DNA of 64,000 nt. It comes from Methylobacterium platani (GTDB lineage Bacteria > Pseudomonadota > Alphaproteobacteria > Rhizobiales > Beijerinckiaceae). The position numbers and the translations under genes were made by a program. This document shows, piece by piece, positions 28,814-39,936 of this stretch (the first letter of the stretch is position 1; each line of letters starts with the position of its first letter). The notes under the pieces were generated by a model. It was not told where the DNA came from. It saw nothing but the letters and a program-made list of their open reading frames with translations, and searched no databases. The stretch lies in assembly GCF_001653715.1 (NCBI RefSeq), contig NZ_LWHQ01000047.1:212933-276932 (forward strand), in the 5' to 3' direction.

Positions 28814-29905
28814 TCACACGATCCCCCACGCCCGATACCGCCGCCGCTCCGTCAGTTCCCGCGGCCGGGCGGGGCCCAGTTCCGCCAGCATCCCCTCCAC
28901 CGCCTGCGGGGTGACCGCGAGCGCCCGGGCGGCGCTCGCCACGGTGACGAGGGGGGCGCCGACGAACAGGTCGACGAGCTGCGGCAGCCGGGAGGTCCGG
29001 CGCCGGCCGGCGCAGGCGCGCAGCATTACCTCGCGGGCGAGCGTGAGCCGGTCGAGGTCGCGCCCGAGGGTGCGGGCGGAGGCCTCGATCGCTCCGAGGA
29101 GCCCGGTCAGGCGCTCGGCCAGCGGCAGCGCCCGCGACCAGCGCGCCCGGCTCTCGCGCAGGCCCAGCGACAGGGCCGGCAGGTGGGATCCGGCCTTGCC
29201 CCGGGCCCGCAGCAGGGCGGCCGCCGCCAGCGGCCCGCGATGGCCCTGGCGCGGGGCCGGATCGAGCACCAGCCAGGCATCGAGCGCGACGGCGGCAGCC
29301 AGCAGAGCCGGCAGGTCGCGGGCGTCGTCGATGACGCGCCGCCAGGCGGCGGCCGGATCGCCGCCGGGATCGCCCCGCCGGATCGGCGTGCCCGCCTCGT
29401 AGCCGGCGAGGGTGCGGCGGGTGCGGGCGAGCAGCCGGTCGATGGCGGCGAAGGCCGGGTCGGCCGCCTCTCCCGACGCTCCCACCAGGACATCGTCGTC
29501 GTCGCGCTCGTCCTCGTCCTCCTCCGCCTCAAGGCCGGTCGGCTCGGGCCCGGCGAGCAGGGTCCAGCCGGCGGCGGAGAAGGCCCAGCCCGGGGACGCG
29601 GCGGCGAGGCGGCGGCGGTCGGCGAGCACGGCGACGGCGCGGCCGAGCGCCAGGGTCGGCCGGCGCACGTCCATCGCCGCCTCGTGCAGCACCAGGTCCT
29701 CCAGGGCGACGAGCTCGCCGTCGAGATGCAGGGCGGCCTGGGCGTCGAACAGGTGGGCCCGCGCCCGGGCGCCGTCGGCGAGCACCGGGTCGGCCCGGGC
29801 GAGACGCTCGTCGAGGCGCACCAGCCCGTCGGTGGCGGTCTCCAGGGGGTCGGCGAGGCGCCGCCACGCGGCGGGCAGGTGGAGCGCGTCGAGATCGTAA
29901 GCCAT
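28814..29905 (-). CDS. RHE_PE00001-type protein (DUF1612 plus helix-turn-helix)
   Basis: 363 residues from ATG 29905 (MAYDLDALHLPAAWRRLADPLETATDGLVRLDERLARADP). It has an N-terminal conserved domain with HLFDAQAALHLDGELVALEDLVLHEAAMDVRRP, an acidic linker (EAEEDEDERDDDD near 130) and a C-terminal DUF1612 region ending in a helix-turn-helix-like segment (ASAARALAVTPQAVEGMLAEL). Such proteins are frequent on rhizobial plasmids, sometimes near replication genes, and have no known function. Its presence fits a secondary replicon. Confidence 0.75.
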   Translation of the reverse strand: MAYDLDALHLPAAWRRLADPLETATDGLVRLDERLARADPVLADGARARAHLFDAQAALHLDGELVALEDLVLHEAAMDVRRPTLALGRAVAVLADRRRLAAASPGWAFSAAGWTLLAGPEPTGLEAEEDEDERDDDDVLVGASGEAADPAFAAIDRLLARTRRTLAGYEAGTPIRRGDPGGDPAAAWRRVIDDARDLPALLAAAVALDAWLVLDPAPRQGHRGPLAAAALLRARGKAGSHLPALSLGLRESRARWSRALPLAERLTGLLGAIEASARTLGRDLDRLTLAREVMLRACAGRRRTSRLPQLVDLFVGAPLVTVASAARALAVTPQAVEGMLAELGPARPRELTERRRYRAWGIV

Positions 29906-30138
29906 TGCGGCGGCACGATACGGTATTTCACGTCCAAGGAAACCGCGGTTTGTCTTGGGCGATACCGGACCCGTCATCCACCCACAGGCAGGGTCGGCGA
30001 CCAGGATCGCCGGCTTGACGTGGGCAATCGTCCCACATAGGTCGGACGGCGTGCGGCGGACGGTCCCGCCGCAATTTCGCTGTCCGGCTGGGCCATGGAC
30101 CCGCCCGACCCCACAGCCCACCGGCGACGAGGCCCCTC

Positions 30139-31110
30139 GTGACCCACCCCGACGCCGCGCAGGACGATGGCGTGCGCCAGCCTCCCGCCGAGGCGATCCT
30201 GCCGGCCTCCTCCGCCCGCCCCTCGCCGGTCGCCGTCGGCATCACGGTGTTCCGGCCGACGCCCGGGCAGGTCGCGTCCCTGCGCGCCCGGGTCGAGGCG
30301 GAGCCGCGCCTGACGATCGTGTTCGACAATGGCGGCCTGCCGGCGGAGGACGCGGCCCACCTCGCCGCGCGCGGCGCCCTAGTCCTGTCGGCGGGGCGCA
30401 ACATCGGGATCGGCGGCGCCCTCGACGCGATCGCCCGGGCGGCGTCCGGGGCCGGGGCCGCGCAGGTGCTGCTCCTCGACCAGGACGCGGCGTTCACCCC
30501 CGCGCAGGTCTCGGAGCTGGAGGCGGCGCTGGCGCGCCTGACGACCTTGAGCCTGCCGCCGGCTCTGGTCGGCCCCCGGCCGGAGGCCGCGCCGGGCGCC
30601 AAGGCCCCGGCCTATCCGCGCCGGCCGGAGATCCCGGATTACGGCTCCCTCGTGCCGGTCGAGTTCCTGGCCACCTCCGGCTCGCTCCTCGACCTCGCGG
30701 CCTATGCCCGGATCGGCCCGTTCCGGAGCGACTTCTTCATCGACGGCGTCGACCTCGAATGGGGGTTTCGCGCCTGGGCCCGGGGCTACGGCTGCTGGAT
30801 GGAGACGCGGACCGCCCTCCCCCACCGGGTCGGGGCCGGGACGATCCGCTCGCGACTTTTGGGAATCGCGATGCCGCGCCAGCCGCTGTTCCGGATGACG
30901 GCGTACCTGCGCAACAGCGTCTATGCCTGGCGGCTGCCGCACGTGCCCGGGCGCTGGCGCCGGCGCCAGGCCGCCTACCTGCCGCTCCAGGCCCTGCTCT
31001 ACTGGGCCGATTCGGGCTATCGCCCCCGCGTGCTGGCGCTTCTCGCCGGCGCCGTGCTCGACGGCCTGCGCGGCCGGCTCGGGCGGCCGAAGGGATTGCC
31101 GAGCGAATGA
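30139..31110 (+). CDS. family 2 glycosyltransferase (rhamnosyltransferase-like)
   Basis: 323 residues. GT-A fold features: VGITVFRPTPGQVASL at residue 33, a nucleotide/metal site LLLDQDAAF (DQD in place of DxD), and the acceptor-side motif FFIDGVDLEWGFRAWARGY. The pattern is that of rhamnosyltransferases such as RfbN/WbbL relatives. It opens the surface-glycan cluster and overlaps the next transferase by four bases (ATGA). The sugar and acceptor are unknown. Confidence 0.85.
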   Translation: MTHPDAAQDDGVRQPPAEAILPASSARPSPVAVGITVFRPTPGQVASLRARVEAEPRLTIVFDNGGLPAEDAAHLAARGALVLSAGRNIGIGGALDAIARAASGAGAAQVLLLDQDAAFTPAQVSELEAALARLTTLSLPPALVGPRPEAAPGAKAPAYPRRPEIPDYGSLVPVEFLATSGSLLDLAAYARIGPFRSDFFIDGVDLEWGFRAWARGYGCWMETRTALPHRVGAGTIRSRLLGIAMPRQPLFRMTAYLRNSVYAWRLPHVPGRWRRRQAAYLPLQALLYWADSGYRPRVLALLAGAVLDGLRGRLGRPKGLPSE

Positions 31111-32075
31111 CGACGACCGCCGATCCGACTCCCGCCCTCGACGTGGTGATCGTCAACTGGAACGGCGGCGCGCTGCTGCGGGCCTGCCTCGCCAGCCTGG
31201 CGGCGGCGGAAGGCGTCCTCGGCGACGCCCTGCCGCTCCGGGTCGTCGTGGTCGACAACGCCTCGACCGACGGCTCGCTGCGCGACCTGCCGCGCCTGCG
31301 CCACGGACCGGAGACGATCGCCAACCCGGACAACCGGGGCTTCGGCCGGGCCTGCAATGCCGGGGCGGCGCGGGGCCTTGCCCCCGCGATCCTGTTCCTC
31401 AACCCCGATGCGCGGGTGACGCCCGAGAGCCTCGCCGGCGCCGTCGCGGCCCTGACGGCGGATCCCGGCACCGGCATCGTCGGGGCGCAGCTCCTCGACG
31501 AGGCGGGGGCGGTGCAGCGCTCCTGCGCCCGGCGGCCGACCGCCCGCTCGCTCCTCGGCCAGGCGCTGCTCCTCGACCGGGCGCGGCTGGTGCCGACCCA
31601 CTTCATGACCGAGTGGGACCACGCCGAGGACCGGGCGGTCGACCAGGTGATGGGCGCCTTCCTGATGATCCGCCGGTCGCTGTTCACCGATCTCGGCGGC
31701 TTCGACGAGCGCTTCTTCGTCTATTACGAGGATGTCGACCTGTGCGCGCGCGCCCGCGACGCGGGCTTCTCGGTGCGCCACCTCGCCGGCATCAGCGTGC
31801 TGCACGAGGGCCAGGGCACGACGCGGGCGGCCAGGGCGCACCGGCTGGCCTGCTTCCTCGAGAGCCAGATCCGCTACGCCGCCAAGCATCACGGCCGGGC
31901 GACGGCGCTCGCCCTGGTGGCGACCGCCTTCGGCGCGCAGGTGCCGTTGCGGCTCGCCCAGGCGCTGGCGCGGCGCTCGGGCCGCGAGGCCGGCGAGGTC
32001 CTGCGCGGGGCGGGCCTGCTCGCCCGGGCGCTGCCCGGCCTCGTGCGGGCGATCGGGGCGCCGGTGCCGCGATGA
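31107..32075 (+). CDS. family 2 glycosyltransferase
   Basis: 322 residues from ATG 31107. Motifs: VVIVNWNGGALLRACLASL, VVVDNASTDGS, ILFLNPDARV (the DxD-equivalent NPDAR) and GGFDERFFVYYEDVDLCARARDAGF, the hallmark of WcaA/RfbF-type transferases. The last 70 residues are an amphipathic basic tail that could bind the membrane. It is translationally coupled to the upstream transferase. Confidence 0.88.
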   Translation: MTTTADPTPALDVVIVNWNGGALLRACLASLAAAEGVLGDALPLRVVVVDNASTDGSLRDLPRLRHGPETIANPDNRGFGRACNAGAARGLAPAILFLNPDARVTPESLAGAVAALTADPGTGIVGAQLLDEAGAVQRSCARRPTARSLLGQALLLDRARLVPTHFMTEWDHAEDRAVDQVMGAFLMIRRSLFTDLGGFDERFFVYYEDVDLCARARDAGFSVRHLAGISVLHEGQGTTRAARAHRLACFLESQIRYAAKHHGRATALALVATAFGAQVPLRLAQALARRSGREAGEVLRGAGLLARALPGLVRAIGAPVPR

Positions 32076-32122
32076 CCGCCCTCCCCTCCGGTTTTCAGGC
32101 CACATCCCGCGGATAAACGCAC

Positions 32123-32150
32123 GGGGGGCCAGTCCCCGCACTGGCCCCCC
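32123..32150 (+). terminator. strong stem-loop between glycosyltransferase genes
   Basis: GGGGGGCCAG (32123-32132) pairs perfectly with CTGGCCCCCC (32141-32150) around an 8-base loop, 48 bp after the stop of the second glycosyltransferase. There is no T-run, so it is either a weak terminator or an RNA-stabilising hairpin splitting the cluster into two transcripts. Confidence 0.45.
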
Positions 32151-32192
32151 GGCGCATGCCTGCCTAGACGAAGAAAACATCTCGGACTCTCC

Positions 32193-32963
32193 ATGCTGCA
32201 CGGGAAGAAGATCGCCGTCGTCCTGCCGGCCTACAACGCCGCCGCCACCCTGCGGCGCACCTATGCCGAGATCCCGCTCGACGTCGTCGACGACGTGATC
32301 CTGGTCGACGATGCCAGCCGCGACGACACCGTGGCGGTGGCCGACGAGCTCGGCCTGACGACGATCCGGCACGCCCGCAATTGCGGCTACGGCGGCAACC
32401 AGAAGACGTGCTACCGCACCGCGCTCGCCCGCGGCGCCGACATCGTGGTGATGCTCCACCCCGACTACCAGTACGCCCCGCGCCTCGTCACCGCGATGGC
32501 CTCGATGATCGTCTCGGGCGAGTACGACGCGGTGCTGGCCTCGCGCATCCTCGGCAAGGGCGCGCTCGTCGGCGGCATGCCGCTCTACAAGTACGTCGCC
32601 AATCGCGGCCTCACCTTCGTGCAGAACCTGCTGATGGGCCAGAAGCTGTCGGAGTACCACAGCGGCTACCGCGCCTGGAGCCGCACGGTGCTGGAGGGCT
32701 TGCCCCTCGACCGCTGCTCGGACGACTTCGTGTTCGACAACCAGATGCTGGCCCAGGCGATGGACGCCGATTACCGCATCGGCGAGATCTCCTGCCCGAC
32801 GCGCTACTTCCCCGAGGCCTCCTCGATCAACTTCCGCCGCAGCGTCGTCTACGGCCTCGGCGTGCTGAAGACCTCGCTCGCCTACCGGCTGCACCGCTGG
32901 GGCCTCAGGGCCGACCCGCTGTTCGGCCCGGAGGCCCCGGGCGCCGTGCGGGTGCGGCCGTGA
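32193..32963 (+). CDS. family 2 glycosyltransferase, polyprenol-phosphate type
   Basis: 256 residues. KIAVVLPAYNAAATLRRTYAEIP opens the GT2 domain; VDDVILVDDASRDDTV and VMLHPDYQYAPRLV supply the nucleotide and metal sites (HPDYQ), and NRGLTFVQNLLMGQKLSEYHSGYRAWSR is typical of DPM1/DPG-synthase-like enzymes that load sugar on undecaprenyl or dolichyl phosphate. No C-terminal membrane segments. The stop overlaps the VTT protein start by one base, so the sugar carrier and membrane protein are made together. Confidence 0.87.
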   Translation: MLHGKKIAVVLPAYNAAATLRRTYAEIPLDVVDDVILVDDASRDDTVAVADELGLTTIRHARNCGYGGNQKTCYRTALARGADIVVMLHPDYQYAPRLVTAMASMIVSGEYDAVLASRILGKGALVGGMPLYKYVANRGLTFVQNLLMGQKLSEYHSGYRAWSRTVLEGLPLDRCSDDFVFDNQMLAQAMDADYRIGEISCPTRYFPEASSINFRRSVVYGLGVLKTSLAYRLHRWGLRADPLFGPEAPGAVRVRP

Positions 32964-33679
32964 TGCGCCGCCGCGCCCTCCTCGCCGGCCTCGCGGCCGG
33001 TCTCGCGCTCCTGGCGGCCCTGCCCTTCGGGCTCGGCCTCCTGTCGCCCGGCACGCCGGGGCAGGTCGTCGCCTGGCTGTCGGCCCTGTGCGAGCGCCAG
33101 GGCGCCGCCGGGCCGGCCGTGCTGGTCGCGGCCCAGGCGCTGATCGCGGCGAGCGGCGTGCTGCCGGCCTCGCTGCTCGGCATCGCCGCCGGCACGCTGC
33201 TCGGCACCGGCCCGGGCTTCGCGGCCGCCGCCGCCGGCACGATGGCGGGGGCGCTCCTGAGCTTCGGAATCGGGCGGGCGCTGCTGCGCGGGCGCCGGCC
33301 CGGCTTCCTGTCGGGCAGGCGCTTCGCCGCCCTCGACCGCTCGGTGACGGCGGAGGGCTGGCGCCTCGTCTGCCTGATGCGGCTCTCGCCGGTGATGCCC
33401 TTCGCCCCGACGAGCTACGCGCTCAGCCTCAGCAGCGTGCGCCTCGTCGATTACTGCCTCGGCACGCTCGCGGCCCTGCCGGCGCTCCTCGCCTACGTGA
33501 TGCTCGGCGCGCTCGGGCGCACGGCGCTCGCGGGCGAGGCCGAGTGGCTGCGCGGCGGCGTCCTCGTCCTGGGGCTCGGCGCCACCCTGCTGCTGCTGCG
33601 CAAGCTGAAGCGCCTCGCCGCCGCCGCCGCCCCCGAGACGGCGCTGCCGGCGCAGGGCGCGCTCCGGGGCGAGTCGTGA
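32963..33679 (+). CDS. VTT-domain (TVP38/TMEM64, DedA-related) membrane protein
   Basis: 238 residues from ATG 32963 (overlap TGATG). Five to six hydrophobic segments with the VTT core: ASGVLPASLLGIAAGTLLGTGPGFAAAAAGTMAGALLSFGIGR and RLVCLMRLSPVMPFAPTSYALSLS. DedA/VTT proteins include undecaprenyl-phosphate and lipid flippases. Lying between a polyprenol-sugar transferase and a DUF2142 protein, recycling or flipping of the lipid carrier is a reasonable inference. Confidence 0.82.
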   Translation: MRRRALLAGLAAGLALLAALPFGLGLLSPGTPGQVVAWLSALCERQGAAGPAVLVAAQALIAASGVLPASLLGIAAGTLLGTGPGFAAAAAGTMAGALLSFGIGRALLRGRRPGFLSGRRFAALDRSVTAEGWRLVCLMRLSPVMPFAPTSYALSLSSVRLVDYCLGTLAALPALLAYVMLGALGRTALAGEAEWLRGGVLVLGLGATLLLLRKLKRLAAAAAPETALPAQGALRGES

Positions 33680-35094
33680 CCGGCCGCCTCGACCGGGCCG
33701 GGCCGGGCCCCTGGCTCGCGGCCTTCGCGCTCCTCGGCCTGCCGCTCTGCCTGATCCTGGCCGTCCTCGTGCCCCTCGGCCAGGTGGCGGACGAATCCGC
33801 CCACCTGCTGCGGGCGGTGGCCCTCCTCGACGGCCAGGCGGTCGGCCACCGCGAGACCGTGACCTATTCCGACGGCGTCGCCCGGCCGGCCGCCGGCGTC
33901 ACCGTCGATCCGGCCTGGGAGGCGGTGGGCCGCGGCCGGCCGCCGGCACCCGACAAGGTTCCGGTGCCGGATCCGATGCCGGCGCCCGGCCGCACGGCCT
34001 TCCTGCCGCTCTACACCATCGGCACCTACTTCCCGGGCTTCTACGTCCCGGCCGCCCTCGGTCTCGGTGCCGCGCGGGCCCTGGGCCTGGGCCACGCCGA
34101 GGCCGCGCTCCTCGGGCGGCTCGCCGACGTGGCGGCCTACGGCGCGCTCGGCCTCGCCGCCCTGGCGCTGGCGCGGCGCGGCCGGGCGCTGCTGTTCGGG
34201 GTCCTGGTGCTGCCGATGAGCCTGTCGCTCGCCGCGTCGTTCAACCAGGACGGCCTGATGATCGCCACCTGCGCGCTCGCCGCCGCGCTCCTCACCGGCG
34301 AGGAGCGGTGGCGCCGGCGCCTCGCCGCGCTCCTCGTCGCCCTGGTGGTGCTGGCCAAGCCCCCCTATGCGGCGATCGCCGCGATGCTGCTGGTGCCGCT
34401 GCCGCCGCGCTTCTGGACGAACGCGGTGTTCTGGCGCCGCGTCGCGGTCGCCGTGCTGGCGGTGCTGCCGGGCGTCGTCTGGATCCTCTACGTGACGACC
34501 CGGATCGCCACGCCGGTGCCGCGCCTCGCCTACGAGGCCGGCCCGCTCTGGACCGGCCCGCGCCCGGCGCAGTTCCTCGGCACCGACACGCTGGCGCAGG
34601 CCCGGATCCTCCTCGACCGGCCCGCCCTTCTTCTCACCCTGCCGGCGCAGTGCCTGTTCGCCGCCAAGCGCGCCCTGACGCTCGCCGCCGGGGCGATCGG
34701 CATCTTCGGCTGGATCGACAGGCCGCTGCCGGCCGCGGTCTACGCCGCCTGGGGCGCCGGGCTGGTCGGGCTCGTCCTGCTCTGCGGGCGGAGCCTGCGG
34801 CTGCGCCGGGCCGACCTCGCGCTGCTCGGCACCGCGGCGCTCGTCACCGCCTGGCTCGTCGCCCTGTCGCAGTACCTGTCGTGGACCGGGGTCGGCGAGG
34901 CCCGGATCGACGGCCCGCAGGGGCGCTACTTCCTCCCCCTGGTCCCGATGCTCGTCCTCGCCGTCGCGCCGCGGCCCGACGCCTCGTCGCGCCCCGAAGC
35001 GGCGACCGGGTTGCGCTGGGCCCTCCTCGTCGGTACCGCGGTGGCGGCCCTCGACCTCGTGGTGGTGCCGCTCGCGACCGCGCGGATGTTCTGA
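33676..35094 (+). CDS. DUF2142 polytopic membrane protein
   Basis: 472 residues starting at GTG 33676, which overlaps the previous stop (GTGA). About twelve membrane segments, and the periplasmic-loop acidic motif VADESAHLLRAVAL of DUF2142, a group related to GT-C membrane glycosyltransferases that use lipid-linked sugars. KPPYAAIAAMLLVPL and the late WTGVGEARIDGPQGRYFLPLVP stretch are typical. It probably adds a sugar from the polyprenol donor on the outer face. Confidence 0.82.
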   Translation: MTGRLDRAGPGPWLAAFALLGLPLCLILAVLVPLGQVADESAHLLRAVALLDGQAVGHRETVTYSDGVARPAAGVTVDPAWEAVGRGRPPAPDKVPVPDPMPAPGRTAFLPLYTIGTYFPGFYVPAALGLGAARALGLGHAEAALLGRLADVAAYGALGLAALALARRGRALLFGVLVLPMSLSLAASFNQDGLMIATCALAAALLTGEERWRRRLAALLVALVVLAKPPYAAIAAMLLVPLPPRFWTNAVFWRRVAVAVLAVLPGVVWILYVTTRIATPVPRLAYEAGPLWTGPRPAQFLGTDTLAQARILLDRPALLLTLPAQCLFAAKRALTLAAGAIGIFGWIDRPLPAAVYAAWGAGLVGLVLLCGRSLRLRRADLALLGTAALVTAWLVALSQYLSWTGVGEARIDGPQGRYFLPLVPMLVLAVAPRPDASSRPEAATGLRWALLVGTAVAALDLVVVPLATARMF

Positions 35095-35205
35095 GGCGGG
35101 GCGCGCCGGGATCGCGGGCCGGCCGATTCGCGGGCCGGATGGCGCGGGACAGGACCGCATGCCCCCTCCCCTCCCCCGTAAGCCCATGCCCACGAGCCCG
35201 ACGCC

Positions 35206-36966
<1,761 letters not shown>

Positions 36967-36972
36967 CGGGCT

Positions 36973-37944
36973 TCAGGCGGACGGTTCGAGTGCACCGTAA
37001 TCGTGGGTGTAGGTGCCGGCCGCGAACCGCGCGAAGCTCTGGCTCCAGCGCCGGCCGGGCCAGAGGTAGTCGACCCGGCCCGCCGCCGGCCGGTACACCG
37101 CCGTGTAGGCCGTGGTGAAGGCGGCCTTGCGCGAATGGAGCGGCGGCGCGAAGAACCGCGCCGTCAGTGTGTCCAGGGTGGTCGACGGATCGTCCAGGGC
37201 GTCGTCGAGCACGCGCTGGCGCAAGGCCGAGCCGGAGGCGGGCGAGGCCCGCTCCTGGTGGTTGGTGCAGGTCCTGTTCGAGGTCACCGCCGCCTCGCGC
37301 CGCGGGCCGAGGAAGACCGTGGCGTGCGCGCCGGTCCGGTCGAGGAGCGTGACGTTGTGGAGCTGCACCGGCGGCAGGCCGCGCAACGCCTCGACCGCCT
37401 CGGCGACCGAGCCGCAGGTCTCCAGCACGTAGCGCAGCATCATGATGATGGCGAAGCCCTCGCCCCGCCGGGCGATGCCGCCGAGCGTGCAGCTGGCCAC
37501 CAGCCCGTCGTCGTTCATCCCGTCGAGGCAGCCGCCCCAGGGCCGCTGCCCCATGCCGATCACCCGCCGGCCCGACCACGCCGTGAGCTCGATGCGACCG
37601 GTGATGACGTGGAGCGGAAAATCGTAGTTGCGCACCAGCGCCGGGCCGTCCTCGCCCAGCCAGACCGCCTGGCTGCAGCCCTGCCGGTGCGCGGCCGGGC
37701 GGTAGTGGCTGAGGATGCGGTGCGCGAGGTCGTCGTCCCCGACCATCCCGCAGGCCGCGTCGTAATGCGGGACGAGCTCGGGCATGTGGCGCAGGAGGGC
37801 GGCGCGGCACTCGGCGGCGGAGGGCAGAGTGGGCGCCCCGTCCCCGAGATACCACCGCGCGGCCTCCTCCCGCCCCTCCCGGAAGCGCGCGAGCCAGTCC
37901 GGGCCAGGGCGGTCCTCGCGCTCGGCGGTGAAGGTCTTCTGCAT
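36973..37944 (-). CDS. C45 autoproteolytic acyltransferase/hydrolase-like protein
   Basis: 323 residues. The region RQGCSQAVWLGEDGPALVRNYDFPL places a Cys (about residue 89) followed by the RNYDF motif, as in the Ntn-hydrolase C45 family (isopenicillin N acyltransferase, penicillin-V-acylase relatives). GGCLDGMNDDGLVASCTLGG and NHQE further along support the fold. The N-terminal 88 residues would be the propeptide removed by self-cleavage. It acts on amide bonds; the substrate is unknown and the neighbours give no clue. Confidence 0.8.
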   Translation of the reverse strand: MQKTFTAEREDRPGPDWLARFREGREEAARWYLGDGAPTLPSAAECRAALLRHMPELVPHYDAACGMVGDDDLAHRILSHYRPAAHRQGCSQAVWLGEDGPALVRNYDFPLHVITGRIELTAWSGRRVIGMGQRPWGGCLDGMNDDGLVASCTLGGIARRGEGFAIIMMLRYVLETCGSVAEAVEALRGLPPVQLHNVTLLDRTGAHATVFLGPRREAAVTSNRTCTNHQERASPASGSALRQRVLDDALDDPSTTLDTLTARFFAPPLHSRKAAFTTAYTAVYRPAAGRVDYLWPGRRWSQSFARFAAGTYTHDYGALEPSA

Positions 37945-38071
37945 CCGCAGGAGTGTAGCGGCAACGCCTTCGGTCCGGCCACCGGGTCCCCGGGCGGTGC
38001 GTGGTCGCGGGCCGGGGATGGGCGACGCCCCGGCGACCGGTCGCGGTCGATTCCCCGTCCTCGCACCGCCC

Positions 38072-38953
38072 TCACCCGGCCCCCTCCCCGGCGATCCAGG
38101 ACAGGAACGCCGCGACCGGCTCCTCCGTCTCCCGCCCCTCGCGCACGTAGGCGCAGTAGCGCCGGGCCGGCAGGCGCGGCCCCGCGAACGGCGCGACGAG
38201 GCGGCCCCGGGCGAGGTCGTCGGCGATCAGCGCCGTCGGTCCCATGGCCAGCCCGATCCCGTCGAGGGCGGCCTGGAGCGTCAGGTAGAAATGGTCGAGG
38301 GTCAGGCCCGCGGCGGGTTCGAGCCCGGCCGCGCCCGCCGCGGCGAGCCAGTCGTCCCACAGCCGCGGCAGGCTCGCCGTGTGCAGCAGCGTGTGGTGCC
38401 GCAGGTCGTCCGGGTCCCGCAGCGGGAGCCGGTCGCGGAGGCCGGGGCTGCAGACCGGCAGCCGCTCCTCGGACAGGAACGGCCGTACCGTGGTGCCGTA
38501 GAAGGAATCCGGCCCGCCCCGGATGACGACGTCGCCGGGCGAGGCCAGGGCTTCGAGGGGCTGGTTCGAGGTCTCGAGCCGGACCCGGAGCGCGGGATGG
38601 GCGGCGTGGAAGCGTGCCAGCCGCGGCACCAGCCAGCGCAGGGCGAAGGTCGCGGGCGCGTTGACCCGCAGCACGCTCCCCGCATCGTGGCCGTACTGCG
38701 CCGTCGCGGCGGCGATCCGGTCGAGGGCCGGGCCGATCTCGGCGAGGTAGGCGCGGGCGGCGGGCGTGAGGACGACGCGCCGGTTGTGGCGCTCGAACGC
38801 CTTCACCCGCAGCCACTCCTCGAGCAGGCGTACCTGCTGGCTGACGGCGCCGTGCGTCACCCCGAGCTCGTCGGCCGCCGCCTTGAAGCTGCCGAGGCGG
38901 GCCGCCGCCTCGAAGGCGCGCAGGGCGTTCAGGGGAGGCAGGGCGCGCCGCAT
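38072..38953 (-). CDS. LysR family regulator, GcvA-like
   Basis: 293 residues from ATG 38953 (MRRALPPLNALRAFEAAARLGSFKAAADELGVTHGAVSQQVRLLEEWL), the standard GcvA/AmpR-group start; upstream in-frame extension to 39235 is rejected. HTH at 20-65, effector domain from about 95. Divergent from the EamA transporter gene with 151 bp between starts, so it most likely regulates that gene, with LysR sites in the gap. Confidence 0.9.
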   Translation of the reverse strand: MRRALPPLNALRAFEAAARLGSFKAAADELGVTHGAVSQQVRLLEEWLRVKAFERHNRRVVLTPAARAYLAEIGPALDRIAAATAQYGHDAGSVLRVNAPATFALRWLVPRLARFHAAHPALRVRLETSNQPLEALASPGDVVIRGGPDSFYGTTVRPFLSEERLPVCSPGLRDRLPLRDPDDLRHHTLLHTASLPRLWDDWLAAAGAAGLEPAAGLTLDHFYLTLQAALDGIGLAMGPTALIADDLARGRLVAPFAGPRLPARRYCAYVREGRETEEPVAAFLSWIAGEGAG

Positions 38954-39104
38954 GCGGGGGGACCTCGCGGTCAGGTGAGTTTTCCTGCCGGATTCATCCT
39001 GAACAAATGGTTTGTCGGGGCGGATCGCAAGAGGCACCCTGACCCGGGATCGAGACGGGCCGCGAGGCGGTCCGTGATGCCCCCTCCCCGTCCGGGACGC
39101 CCGC

Positions 39105-39932
39105 ATGACCCCCCTTCTCTTCGCCGCCGTGACCGGGGCGGCGATCCTCCATGCCGGCTGGAACGCGGTCCTGCGTGGCGGCAGCGACCGGCTGTGGTCG
39201 ATGACCCTGATGATGATCGCGGTGGCCCTCGTCACCGGGGCGGCGGCCTTGGTCCTGCCCTGGCCGAACGCGGCGAGCCTCCCCTACGTGATCGCCTCGG
39301 CGCTGATCCATGCCGGCTACAACCTGTCCCTGGTGCGAACCTACCGCACCGGCGATCTCGGCCAGACCTACCCGATCTCCCGCGGCTCCTCGCCGGTCCT
39401 CGTCTCCCTCGGCGCGATGGCCTTCGCGCACGAGGCGGTCACCCCCGTCTCCGCGTTCGGGATCGCGCTGGTCTCGGGCGGGATCGTGTCGCTGGCCTTC
39501 CAGGGCCGGGCGCTGCGGGCCGGCACCCTGCCGGCGGCGCTGACCACCGGCGTCCTGATCGGCGCCTACACGGTGGTGGACGGGATCGGCGTCCGGCTCG
39601 CGGGCGACAGCCTCGCTTATGCCAACGCCATGTTCCTGCTGTGGAGCGTGACGATGCCGCCGCTCTTCCTCGTGCTGCGCGGACGGCCGCCCGCCTATAC
39701 CGGCCGCGAGACCGCGATGGCGCTCGCCGGCGGCGTGGTCTCGATCCTGGCCTACGGCATCGTCATCTGGGCGATGCGCTCCGGCGCGATGGGCGTGGTC
39801 TCGGCGTTGCGCGAGACCAGCGTGGTCTACGCCGCGCTCATCGGCCGGGTCTTCCTCAAGGAGCGGCTCAGCCCGCACCGGGCCGCCGCCTGCCTGGCGA
39901 TCGCCGCCGGCGCGGCCTGCCTCGCGGCGTGA
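39105..39932 (+). CDS. EamA/DMT family transporter
   Basis: 275 residues with ten hydrophobic segments arranged as two five-helix EamA repeats (TYPISRGSSPVLVSLGAMAF in the first, SALRETSVVYAALIGRVFLKERLS in the second). DMT transporters usually export amino acids or other metabolites. It is divergent from the LysR regulator, which probably controls it. Substrate unknown. Confidence 0.88.
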   Translation: MTPLLFAAVTGAAILHAGWNAVLRGGSDRLWSMTLMMIAVALVTGAAALVLPWPNAASLPYVIASALIHAGYNLSLVRTYRTGDLGQTYPISRGSSPVLVSLGAMAFAHEAVTPVSAFGIALVSGGIVSLAFQGRALRAGTLPAALTTGVLIGAYTVVDGIGVRLAGDSLAYANAMFLLWSVTMPPLFLVLRGRPPAYTGRETAMALAGGVVSILAYGIVIWAMRSGAMGVVSALRETSVVYAALIGRVFLKERLSPHRAAACLAIAAGAACLAA

Positions 39933-39936
39933 TCCG